Shown piece by piece: positions 41,629 to 50,833 of a DNA stretch of 64,000 nucleotides (position 1 is its first letter; each line of letters begins with the position of its first letter). The notes below the pieces were generated by a model. It made no database searches, was not told the DNA's origin, and saw only the letters and a program-made list of their open reading frames with translations. A program made the position numbers and the translations under genes. The DNA comes from Fundicoccus ignavus (GTDB lineage: Bacteria; Bacillota; Bacilli; Lactobacillales; Aerococcaceae), in contig NZ_WJQT01000004.1 in the NCBI RefSeq assembly GCF_009659375.1, forward strand, positions 1 to 64,000, given 5' to 3'.

Positions 41629-43863
41629 GTGGCAAATGTACAATTGAATCCAACGGAATTAGCGATTGTTCAGTTTTTGTTTGAACATGCTCATGATTAT
41701 CAGTCGAGTAAGGTGTTGGCGAGTCAGATGGCAGTGTCGGATAAGACGGTGCGCAAGTATATTCGCGAGTTGGAATCGGTATTAGCGGCTTATGGTGCGA
41801 GCATTGAGATGAAAAAGGGTAGCGGCTATCGTTTGATTGTTGAGGATAATCAAGTATTCTATCAATTGATTGAGGCAATTCGTGATCAAAGGCACCAATT
41901 TGAGGATTCTTCTTTATTGGCAGATAATCAGGACCGTGAGCGTTATTTGTTAAATGCGATTCTATTGGAGAATCGTCAAGTGACCATTGAAGACTTAGCA
42001 GAGCAATTATACATTAGTAAGTCGACTGTTTCGACGGTCGTGCAAATTATTAAAAATCGAATTCGAAAATATGCGCTGAATATTGCTTATGATGCCGACG
42101 GTTATATTCAAGTTGTCGGGCAGGAAGTTGATAAACGACGGTTTATCTTGAATTATTTTTTCGCGCCGAAGTCAGTGGATTCGTTGAATGCGGATTTAAT
42201 TGATTATAAATTTGACGGTTTTTCGACAGAAACCATCTTTATTATCGTGTTAGAAAAATGCCGTGAGTTTGAAGTGCGGTTATCGGATTATGTCTTACAG
42301 AATTTGGTGCTGCATATTGCGTTAGCGATTAAACGTAATGAGAAAGGTTTTGTTATCAATAAAACGTTTGATGACCAGCAACTTGAATACAGTAAAGAGT
42401 TATTTGTAGCGGAGAAAATCGTTAATAGTATTGAAAGTCTCATAGATATCAAGTTTCCAGAAGATGAAGCGAAATATATCGCCTTGCATTTGAAATCCAA
42501 GGCCAATCGCTTGGACACCTCAGTAGCGAAAACTGATTCTGGAACTGATTCGGTAGCGGGTGCTGAGATTGGAACCAATCAGCCAGCTTCGAGCGTGGCA
42601 AGCCCGACGCAGGCATTGAATCAAACTAGTTTGACACTCGAAAAGCAACTGACATTAGCTTTGATGGTCATGCAAGAACAAGGTGACATTCAGTTTAATC
42701 TAGATCAACAGTTGTTGATGGGTTTGATGGTTCACTTTGAACCTTTGTTGACTCGATTGAAAACGGGGATTTCTTTACAGAACCCATTGTATGATGAGCT
42801 AACGACTAAATACCCAGAAGTGTTAACGGCTACTAAAAAAGGCATGCAGAATCTACAGGTCTTACAGGACTACGAGGTCAACAATCATGAATGGGCATAT
42901 ATTTCCCTGCATATGTTGGCCGCATGTGAACGGTATAAAAATGACCATAAAGTGAATGCGATAGTGATTTGTGCAACAGGACTAGGGAGTGCGCAAATGT
43001 TAAAAAGTCGTCTTGAACATGAATTCGCAGCCAACTTAGTGATTGTTGATGTCATTTCTTACTATCAATTAAAGGATGAAATGTTGACGGATATTGATTT
43101 GATTATTTCAACTATCGATATCTCAACGAGCTTTTACAACATTCCCGTCGTGAAAGTGAGTGTCTTTCTAAATAAACAAGACATTGAAGCATTGAATTTA
43201 CATATTGAAAGACAAGGACGAGGTATTGAGAGCAGTGGAATGAAACGAGGACCTGAGACAACTCAATCACTGTCAGCCATAAGTAAACATACCCCATCTA
43301 CACAAGATGAATTGGAGAATATTTTTAACCGCTACTTAAGTCCAGAACGGTTTATTATAATCGGCGATACGGATGCAACGAGTGGAGTTGTTGAACTAAG
43401 TGAGACGAATGAAGTGGCTGAGACAAACACCGCAAACAACAAGCAGCCAATAAGTGAGCCTACTCGCCAAACGGTTCTGGCTCAACTGATTGAGAAACTG
43501 AGTGACCCGCGACATAACTTAACGTTCGTGACGGATTTGTTGAATCAGATTGAAATTCGTGAACGCTTTGGTTCGGTTGCCTTCACAAAACGTGTGGCTT
43601 TTCCGCACCCAGCTCAACCGGTTGGTTTAACGAGTGAAATCGTGGTCGGCCTAATTCCAGGTGGCATGCAATGGGATGCGGAGCACAGAGAGATCCAAAT
43701 GGTTATTCTCATGTCGCATTCGAAAATTGAAAACAAAGGCTTGGACGTAATCAATAGTGGTCTAGCCGAACTAATTAAACACGAAGAGAAAGTCACCGCG
43801 ATTCTGGAACAACCGACGTTCGATAATTTTAAACAAATATTTATGGAGATTGTGAGGGATTAA
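41629..43863 (+). CDS. PRD-containing transcriptional activator (LicR/MtlR type)
   Basis: PTS-controlled activator of 744 residues. Order of domains: DNA-binding helix-turn-helix (about 1-70, SSKVLASQMAVSDKTVRKYI) and a second one near 100-150; PRD1 (about 180-295) and PRD2 (about 330-430) with regulatory His; EIIB-like domain (about 440-530) with Cys in IVICATGLGSAQML; EIIA-like domain (about 600-744) with His in KRVAFPHPAQP. Two low-complexity Ser/Thr linkers join PRDs and EII domains. GTG 41629 is the start, 8-9 bases after TAGGAGGTG. Starts the second beta-glucoside operon and probably controls both through the shared operators. Confidence 0.9.
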   Translation: MANVQLNPTELAIVQFLFEHAHDYQSSKVLASQMAVSDKTVRKYIRELESVLAAYGASIEMKKGSGYRLIVEDNQVFYQLIEAIRDQRHQFEDSSLLADNQDRERYLLNAILLENRQVTIEDLAEQLYISKSTVSTVVQIIKNRIRKYALNIAYDADGYIQVVGQEVDKRRFILNYFFAPKSVDSLNADLIDYKFDGFSTETIFIIVLEKCREFEVRLSDYVLQNLVLHIALAIKRNEKGFVINKTFDDQQLEYSKELFVAEKIVNSIESLIDIKFPEDEAKYIALHLKSKANRLDTSVAKTDSGTDSVAGAEIGTNQPASSVASPTQALNQTSLTLEKQLTLALMVMQEQGDIQFNLDQQLLMGLMVHFEPLLTRLKTGISLQNPLYDELTTKYPEVLTATKKGMQNLQVLQDYEVNNHEWAYISLHMLAACERYKNDHKVNAIVICATGLGSAQMLKSRLEHEFAANLVIVDVISYYQLKDEMLTDIDLIISTIDISTSFYNIPVVKVSVFLNKQDIEALNLHIERQGRGIESSGMKRGPETTQSLSAISKHTPSTQDELENIFNRYLSPERFIIIGDTDATSGVVELSETNEVAETNTANNKQPISEPTRQTVLAQLIEKLSDPRHNLTFVTDLLNQIEIRERFGSVAFTKRVAFPHPAQPVGLTSEIVVGLIPGGMQWDAEHREIQMVILMSHSKIENKGLDVINSGLAELIKHEEKVTAILEQPTFDNFKQIFMEIVRD

Positions 43864-43868
43864 GCGCC

Positions 43869-44183
43869 ATGATAAATATCATGTTAGTATGCTCAGCAGG
43901 CATGAGCACCAGTATGTTAGTGAGTGCCATGAATGATGCGATACGCATTAGTGGCATTGAGGCGACAGTTTTGGCTAAACCGTCAACTGAAGCGATGGAC
44001 TATTTGGAACAAGCGACGATTGACGTGGTGTTGATTGGCCCTCATGTTCGATTTTTTGAAGAAACCTTTCGCGTGCCACTTGCCGAAAAGAACATTCCGA
44101 TGGCGGTCATTAACCCGCTCGATTACGGTAGGATGAATGGCGCTAGCGTCTTGCAACAAGCATTTAATTTACTCAAAGGATAG
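43869..44183 (+). CDS. PTS EIIB, lactose/cellobiose family (second)
   Basis: Phosphocarrier of 104 residues with active-site Cys 8 in MLVCSAGMSTSMLVS and the VVLIGPHVRFFEETFRVPLA strand. It is a paralogue of the EIIB at 40111. Only one EIIC gene is present in the region, so the two EIIB proteins may serve the same permease or a second one elsewhere. Starts 6 bases after the PRD regulator stop codon, so it is in the same transcript. Confidence 0.9.
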   Translation: MINIMLVCSAGMSTSMLVSAMNDAIRISGIEATVLAKPSTEAMDYLEQATIDVVLIGPHVRFFEETFRVPLAEKNIPMAVINPLDYGRMNGASVLQQAFNLLKG

Positions 44184-44193
44184 GTGAAATAGT

Positions 44194-44529
44194 ATGGAAG
44201 ATAACAATTTAGCAGTGATGAACTTAATTATTAACGCAGGGGATGCCAAGAGTAGCGCAATGGAGGCAATTTATGCCGCCAAGAAACAAGATATTACTGG
44301 TGCCCGTGAGAAAATCAAGGAAGCCAATCTTAAAATCAATAAAGCGCACAACTCGCAAACGGACCTCTTGACCGCTGAAGCCAATGGCAACCACGCGGAA
44401 ATCACGCTCTTGATGATTCATGCTCAAGACCACCTGATGACTGCACTCACATTTCTAGACTTGGCCAAAGAATTAGTCGACGTTTATGATACCATTCAGA
44501 ATATGACCCAACAAAGTGAGGCGAATTAA
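44194..44529 (+). CDS. PTS EIIA, lactose/cellobiose family
   Basis: Trimeric phosphocarrier of 111 residues. The phosphorylated His is likely 76 in LLMIHAQDHLMTA, matching the conserved HAQDH block of the family. Three long helices are evident (NLIINAGDAKSSAMEAIYAA; REKIKEANLKINKAHNSQ; the His helix). It accepts phosphate from HPr and passes it to the EIIB proteins. It lies 10 bases after EIIB and 3 bases before the next GH1 gene. The only Lac/Cel-type EIIA seen in the window. Confidence 0.92.
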   Translation: MEDNNLAVMNLIINAGDAKSSAMEAIYAAKKQDITGAREKIKEANLKINKAHNSQTDLLTAEANGNHAEITLLMIHAQDHLMTALTFLDLAKELVDVYDTIQNMTQQSEAN

Positions 44530-45936
<1,407 letters not shown>

Positions 45937-45944
45937 GGGAGAAG

Positions 45945-47300
45945 ATTATCGTAATATATTTAGCGAGTGTCGATATCGGCACAACCAATTTGAAAATCAA
46001 CTTATTTACGCCAACTAATGAATTATTGGCCGCCGTCACCTATGCCCATTCTGAAATCAGCCAAAATACGACCCTATTCGAGCTGTCCGTTGACGAAATC
46101 TACACCAATTTGACCAAAGGCTTGTTGAAACTCAAAAAACGCTTTGGCCTGGACGAATTAGAAATAGTCTTAACTACCGCAATGCACAGTGTTCAATTAT
46201 TGACGGCAGACTATGCGCCGATTGGTGGCTTAGTAACTTGGGCGGACCAACGCGGAGCTGTAAGCCTGAATTCGGCTTCTTTAGCCGAACGCCAAGCGCA
46301 ATACATGCGTACCGGAACGCCGAGCCATACGATGAATCCATTCTATAAATTACGTGATTTGGATTTGTCAGAAGCGACCTTCATCGGTTCGCTTAAAGAC
46401 GTTATCTTCTACCGCTTAACAGGTGAGTGGGCTTTGGACCGCAGCAATGCCGCTGCAAGTGGCTTGCTGAACTTAGCCAGTCTTGATTGGGATTGGGAAT
46501 CATTAGTACGCTTAGGCTTGGCGCCAGCTCAATTGCCGCGTTTGGTGGAAATCGACTACAGTGCTGCATCACAACTTACGGATTTACCTGCGCGCGTGAC
46601 GATTGGGACATCGGATGGCATCTCATCTAATTATGTCTTTGCGGACTTAAGCGATGTCGCCGTATTATCGATTGGCACGAGTCATGCGGTGCGTGTGATT
46701 GCTGAAAAACCAAACGTTAATCCTGCCTATCAAAACTTTGCCTACTATATTAAGGAAGACGCTTATTTATTAGGCTTGCCGAGCAATAATGGAGCCGATG
46801 TTTTAGCTTGGGCCCAGCGTATCTTTAATTGTAGCTTTGAGGAGCTAGATCAAGTGGCATCGCAACGCCCTAAAGGTCGGGAAATCTTTCTGCCTTATAT
46901 CAACGGCGAACGCGCCCCGAAATGGGACGAGTCACTTTTAGCTGAGTTTTTCGCCTTGAGTCGCACCAGTAGTCGCGAAAGTGTTCTGTATGCCATCATT
47001 CTGGGGATGATGTTTAATATTAAGCAAAACGTCGAAGCACTCGCTGAATTAGCCGATTTTTCTGCACTTGGCGTGGTCGGTGGCGTGATGAAGTTACCGC
47101 ATTTCAGCCAATTACTCTGTGATATTTTAGGTTACCCGCTCTATATACCTACCTTGGAAAATGCGGAAACGCTGGGCAGTATCTCGGTCGCCCACCATCA
47201 ACTCTTTCAGAATGAGTATCGCGTACTCCAACCCAATCCAACTAGCGATTTCAAGGAACACTATGCGCGTTACTTGGAAAAAGCTAACCGTGACAATTAA
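45945..47300 (+). CDS. gluconokinase-type FGGY carbohydrate kinase
   Basis: Sugar (acid) kinase of about 451 residues. The N-terminal phosphate-binding motif SVDIGTTNLK, GGLVTWADQRG and RTGTPSHTMNP resemble gluconokinases; TIGTSDGISSNY and LSIGTSHAVR are the second FGGY half. No ATG, GTG or TTG lies before the essential DIGTTN motif: the frame has a stop at 45903, then only ATT 45945, ATC 45948 or ATA 45954 after GGGAG. A TTG at 45990 would delete the motif. Either a rare start codon is used, or the start was lost by mutation. Last gene of the operon. Confidence 0.8.
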   Translation: MIVIYLASVDIGTTNLKINLFTPTNELLAAVTYAHSEISQNTTLFELSVDEIYTNLTKGLLKLKKRFGLDELEIVLTTAMHSVQLLTADYAPIGGLVTWADQRGAVSLNSASLAERQAQYMRTGTPSHTMNPFYKLRDLDLSEATFIGSLKDVIFYRLTGEWALDRSNAAASGLLNLASLDWDWESLVRLGLAPAQLPRLVEIDYSAASQLTDLPARVTIGTSDGISSNYVFADLSDVAVLSIGTSHAVRVIAEKPNVNPAYQNFAYYIKEDAYLLGLPSNNGADVLAWAQRIFNCSFEELDQVASQRPKGREIFLPYINGERAPKWDESLLAEFFALSRTSSRESVLYAIILGMMFNIKQNVEALAELADFSALGVVGGVMKLPHFSQLLCDILGYPLYIPTLENAETLGSISVAHHQLFQNEYRVLQPNPTSDFKEHYARYLEKANRDN

Positions 47301-47349
47301 CTTAAGCAGATTGAATACTAAGACGTGTTAACAATTATAAGATCCTATC

Positions 47350-47394
47350 CAAAGCCTTAGACTACGTAAGTGGTTTAAGGTTTTCTTTTATAAT
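47350..47394 (+). terminator. terminator after the kinase gene
   Basis: AAGCCTTA and TTAAGGTT arms with inner ACTAC/GTGGT pairing, followed by TTCTTTTAT. Confidence 0.6.
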
Positions 47395-47395
47395 T

Positions 47396-47695
47396 TAAGG
47401 TTTTATAAGTTTTATGTTGATTTATCAAGCTTTATACTACGTTCAGCTAATTGTTTTCCAATGCGGAGGTCGCTTTCAAAGCCTCACTGACGTTCGTGCT
47501 TTTCCAGCTCAATCGGCTAAGCTCTGTCAATTTTGTTTTCTCAAAAATCAGAGCAGCTGTGCCGATTGTCCATTATCTGTCTCGGTACCACTTTGGAAAA
47601 CAAGTCGCGGAGTTGCACTTAGTGTTCCAAAAAAGTATCGCTGTATTATCATCCTGAAATTGCTAAATAGAATTTCAGGGTCTCGGAAGAGTTCG
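47396..47695 (+). repeat. family D repeat, nearly full-length copy
   Basis: Begins TTTATAAGTTTTATGTTGA right after the terminator T-run and continues with CAGCTAATTGTTTTCCAA, TTTCAAAGCCTCACTGACG, AGCTCAATCGGCTA and a TAGAATTTCAGGGTCTCGG end. It aligns along its length with 59013-59330. Open frames across it have no ribosome sites. Confidence 0.75.
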
Positions 47696-47744
47696 TGGTG
47701 TTCTAATCCTAATCATATGCGAGAATTTGAAACTAAGACACGAT

Positions 47745-47835
47745 TCTCAATAAATCGTGTTTGACTTTTGAAAACTGGGACACGACTCGCACGCTATCGT
47801 GCTCCACTTTTTGAAACTGAGACATGATTCTAAAA
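47745..47835. repeat. family A remnant, about two units
   Basis: AATCGTGTTTGACTTTTGAA then AACTGGGACACGACT, followed by ATCGTGCTCCACTTTTTGAA with ACTGAGACATGATT. Spacing is close to 42 bases. Confidence 0.65.
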
Positions 47836-48063
47836 GCAATCATCAGTTTCGCCTTGATTGACTAACATAATGCTTTACGAAAGCGGTGAGTTTATCAATC
47901 ATATGTGAATACACACTATGCTAAAATGAGCTGCATTTATTTATCTAAATCACCACGTTGCTGGATTTAGATAAATATTGTGGCTGAAGTTGATGGAAAT
48001 CAAGTTGCTTTACTGAGAGGCGCCCTATACTAAGAGTGTAGAGAAAATATGGAGGCGATAAAG

Positions 48064-48267
48064 ATGCAAAAGGCAATTTTAAGTCAGAAGAATAGAATCG
48101 CGATAATGAGTGGAAGTTTAATTGTGTTAGGATTTTTCGCGCGGTTAGTACTGGGGAATGAGTGGCTATTCACGTTGGCGTTTATGCTAGCGTCCATCTT
48201 GGGGGTGGCACCGATTGCGATACAAGCTTATCAAGCTTTGAAAGTGAAGGTGGTTAGTAGTGGTTGA
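48064..48267 (+). pseudogene. N-terminal stub of a heavy-metal P-type ATPase (first)
   Basis: 67 residues with two membrane helices (about 15-30 and 38-57), ending APIAIQAYQALKVKVVS. This is the pattern of the first helices of P1B ATPases just before the conserved ISIDLLV-type third helix, and the frame then stops. All catalytic parts (TPC or SPC motif, DKTGT) are absent. GGAGGCGATAAAG precedes ATG 48064. A family D fragment follows within 20 bases of the stop. Best read as a truncated gene, although a short two-helix membrane protein cannot be excluded. Confidence 0.55.
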
Positions 48268-48282
48268 AGGTTTTTTTAGTCT

Positions 48283-48325
48283 GAGAATTTGTAAATTTTA
48301 TGTTGATTTACCAAGTTTTGAACTG
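48283..48325 (+). repeat. family D fragment
   Basis: TTTGTAAATTTTATGTTGA and TTTACCAAGTTTTGAACT match the first 40 bases of family D. Located directly after the ATPase stub and a T-run. Confidence 0.55.
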
Positions 48326-48427
48326 CCCTTGTCAAGTAGACAGGGGCAGTTCAATTGCCTAGATTCTAACCGGTTTTCAAGATGTCTATTTACATCATTA
48401 ACACTATTCATTGCTTCAATAAAAGAA

Positions 48428-48540
48428 AAGCGAAGAGCAAAAGGAGTGTCGACCAATAGGCCGACACGATATAAATGCCCTGTTGATCTAATCTAATCGT
48501 CGTGACCCATGGACACGACACTGCCTTGGTTTTTTCTTTA
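48428..48540 (+). repeat. family C repeat, full copy
   Basis: GAAGAGC, GGAGTGTCGACC / GGCCGACACGAT hairpin, then TAATCGTCGTGACCCATGGA with CACGACACTGCCTTGG and a T-rich end. It follows the order of the 10138-10255 copy. Confidence 0.75.
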
Positions 48541-48544
48541 GTAC

Positions 48545-48675
48545 AAGGGATTATAATATAAGCTTTATATTAATTTGGCAAACTTTGTGCTTCGCTCAGC
48601 CTGTTGTTTTCCTAGGCGGTGGCCAATTTCAAAGTCTTCACTGACGCTCGTACTTTACCAGCTCAATCGTCTAGG
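48545..48675 (+). repeat. family D repeat, degenerate copy
   Basis: TTATAATATAAGCTTTATAT, then TTTGTGCTTCGCTCAGCCTG, TTCAAAGTCTTCACTGACG and AGCTCAATCGTCTAGGCTC. It starts right after the T-rich end of a family C copy. Confidence 0.65.
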
Positions 48676-48676
48676 C

Positions 48677-48802
48677 TCAGACTACAAAAAGATAGCGATT
48701 GAACGGGTGACCCATAGAGAGTAAACCGAAGCCACTTAACAACAGAACGATACCGACCAATAGGAATTGTCCTTGGCGGTTTTTGAGTAAATATTGTAAC
48801 AT
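48677..48802 (-). pseudogene. N-terminal stub of a P-type ATPase or small membrane protein (second)
   Basis: 41 residues on the minus strand, MLQYLLKNRQGQFLLVGIVL and one hydrophobic helix, ending at a stop close to a family D copy. The start resembles the N-terminus of P1B-type metal ATPases, and the rest of such a gene is missing. GAGGGGGGT lies just before the ATG. Upstream are a TATAAT box and a Fur-family-type operator (48945-48959), so the promoter region looks intact although the gene is not. Confidence 0.5.
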
Positions 48803-48944
48803 ACCCCCCTCATTTGAGATATGATTCACAAATGTATAGCTGAAAGCACGTTAATTCAAGCTTTATCGCCATTAATAACTAGCTTCAATTGTGTTTTTAG
48901 TTTAAACTAGTAATTAATTGGATGAGCGGCCACACGTTTTTTAT

Positions 48945-48959
48945 TTAGAATGATTCTAA
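48945..48959 (-). promoter_or_regulatory. Fur/PerR/Zur-type 7-1-7 operator
   Basis: TTAGAAT-G-ATTCTAA is a perfect 7-1-7 palindrome, the architecture used by Fur-family repressors. A minus-strand TATAAT (complement of 48968-48973) lies 8 bases upstream, so the site would overlap the transcription start of the stub gene at 48677-48802. Confidence 0.6.
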
Positions 48960-49226
48960 TTAACTTGATTATAGCACGAATAGTTTTAAAGGCAACCAAT
49001 CTATCAAAAGTCAATAAAACTAATATCTTTGAGGCTGTGTAAGTAATGGAAGTTAAGTTTAAGTTAGAATCTTTTTCTGGCGTGTGTCAAAAGCATGTGC
49101 TATGATGTTGTGCATATAGGGCTAGTATTTCTATATAAAATTTGAATATTTTCTATCTTCCCTTAACATCTTAGAAGCAAACTCATTTACACAATCCCAT
49201 ATATTTTGAGTGCTAGGAGGTTTACT

Positions 49227-50324
49227 ATGTTTGAAGATGGAGTTGTAAAATATGTTTATATAGCAAACAATCTAAAAAAACAAATCGAAGATGGCGAGTA
49301 TAAGTATGGCGAAACGATTCCATCCGAGAATGAATTGACGAAGCTATATGACGTTAGTCGCCATACAATCCGCGAAGCGATTTCTTTATTAGTGAAAGAT
49401 CGCTATGTTCGTAAAGAAAAAGGGTCAGGCACCTACGTGTGTTTTGATGCTGCAGATATGTCGCTTCAAAACGAGAAGCCACTATTAGTGGGCGTTATTA
49501 CAACTTATTTGTCAGACTATATTTTCCCATCGATTATTCGCGGGATTGAAAAAGAGTTAAATAAAGAAAATATTGGTTTGTTGATTGCCAGTACCCATAA
49601 CAATTATGAAGACGAAGAAAACGCCTTGCGTAAAATGATTAGTAATAACGTCGATGGTTTAATTATTGAGCCAACTAAATCGAGTTATTTCAATCCGAAT
49701 ACCAATCTTTACCTTGACCTAAACGCCAAAGGTATTCCTTTTGTGATGTTGAATTCAACCTACAGCGAATTTGATACAAACTCCGTCGGCTCCAATGACG
49801 AACGCGCAGGTTTTATCGCCACAGAATATCTAATCAAAAAAGGTCATTCGAAGATACTCGCCATTATGAAAATTGATGATAAACAAGGTAAGTACCGTTT
49901 GAAAGGTTATGTGAGAGCATTTGCGGATCACCAATTATCTTTTGCGAATGATGCGATTGTCACTTATGAAACCGAAGATAAGTTTGACATTCAAGCAAAA
50001 CTTGAAGCAATCGATTTAAGCCAGTATACGGCAGTTATTTGTTATAACGATGAAGTCGCCTTACAAGTGGGCAATTATTTCAATGCGAAAGGCATCCGTA
50101 TTCCAGAAGATATTTCAATTGTCAGCCATGATGATTCGATCTTAAGTGATAATTTTATTCCACCCATTACGAGTGTCAGTCATCCAAAAGAGCGCCTCGG
50201 AATAGAGGCTGCGCGTTGGATTGTCGCAGCTATTCGCGGACAAGTTAAAGAAAGCAATCAAATGTTATTTGCGCCACACATTGTGGAAAAAGCATCCGTT
50301 AAGCAATTGACGGATAATGATTAA
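49227..50324 (+). CDS. araR: AraR-type arabinose repressor (GntR/LacI hybrid)
   Basis: Regulator of 365 residues with an N-terminal GntR-type winged helix (KYVYIANNLKKQIEDGEY, SENELTKLYDVSRHTIREAI, GSGTYV) fused to a LacI-like ligand-binding domain from about residue 85 (LVGVITTYLSDYIFPSIIRG). This fusion is the hallmark of AraR, which represses araBDA until L-arabinose binds. ATG 49227 follows TAGGAGG; the TTG at 49206 is inside the ribosome site region. It stands just upstream of araBDA, separated by a terminator, a family D repeat and operator-like sites. Confidence 0.93.
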   Translation: MFEDGVVKYVYIANNLKKQIEDGEYKYGETIPSENELTKLYDVSRHTIREAISLLVKDRYVRKEKGSGTYVCFDAADMSLQNEKPLLVGVITTYLSDYIFPSIIRGIEKELNKENIGLLIASTHNNYEDEENALRKMISNNVDGLIIEPTKSSYFNPNTNLYLDLNAKGIPFVMLNSTYSEFDTNSVGSNDERAGFIATEYLIKKGHSKILAIMKIDDKQGKYRLKGYVRAFADHQLSFANDAIVTYETEDKFDIQAKLEAIDLSQYTAVICYNDEVALQVGNYFNAKGIRIPEDISIVSHDDSILSDNFIPPITSVSHPKERLGIEAARWIVAAIRGQVKESNQMLFAPHIVEKASVKQLTDND

Positions 50325-50337
50325 GAATATTCAGTCT

Positions 50338-50368
50338 ACTGCAGATGCGGTAGGCTTTTTTTATATAA
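50338..50368 (+). terminator. terminator after araR
   Basis: AGTCTAC and GTAGGCT arms, then seven T. Confidence 0.8.
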
Positions 50369-50555
50369 GAATTTATAAGTTTTATGTTGATTTATCAAGC
50401 TTTGTACTACGCTCATAGTCAGAGCAAGCTGTTTTATTAATAACGAAGGGTTGCCCTTTGTACCGCTTTGGAAAACAAGTCGCTGAGCTACGTTAAGTAT
50501 TCCAACAAAAGTAAAGCGATATACTCAAATAAAAACTGTTAACTAGAATTTAAAA
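50366..50555 (+). repeat. family D repeat, internally deleted copy
   Basis: TTTATAAGTTTTATGTTGA starts 2-6 bases after the araR terminator. The central TCAAAGCCTCACTG block is absent; the distal GAGCTACGTTAAGTATTCC and AAAGTAAAGCGATATA blocks are present. Confidence 0.75.
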
Positions 50556-50562
50556 AAGTCAA

Positions 50563-50820
50563 GTTGTATGGTTATGTGATATGTGGAAAGTCCATAGTTG
50601 TACGGTTATAATTGCTAACAAATAATAAAAATGTAAAAGATAAAAACTTTAAATTTTAGGTTTTTATCAGAATAAAAGCTTGTTTGATAAGTGTTTTGCG
50701 GCTTTTTGTTTGAAAGAAAGATTTGGTCAAAATACTACAACACACAACTTGTCCGTATAATCATTGTTGCTATTTAAAAATCTGTATGGTATATTTTGTT
50801 TGTAAATGAAAGCGCTTATT
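50563..50820 (+). promoter_or_regulatory. ara control region: AraR-like sites and cre
   Basis: Four related words: TTGTATGGTTAT (50564), TTGTACGGTTATAAT (50598-50612), TTGTCCGTATAAT (50749-50761) and CTGTATGGTATAT (50782-50794), close to the ATTTGTACGTACAAAT operator of B. subtilis AraR. A cre site TGAAAGCGCTTATT sits at 50807-50820 just before the araB ribosome site. AraR repression with catabolite control is the natural reading. Confidence 0.6.
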
Positions 50821-50833
50821 AAGAGGTGAGGAA

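Noticed and set aside
47414-47764. 116-residue plus-strand protein after the kinase gene
   Set aside because: Coincides with a near full-length family D copy and a family A remnant; no start signals.
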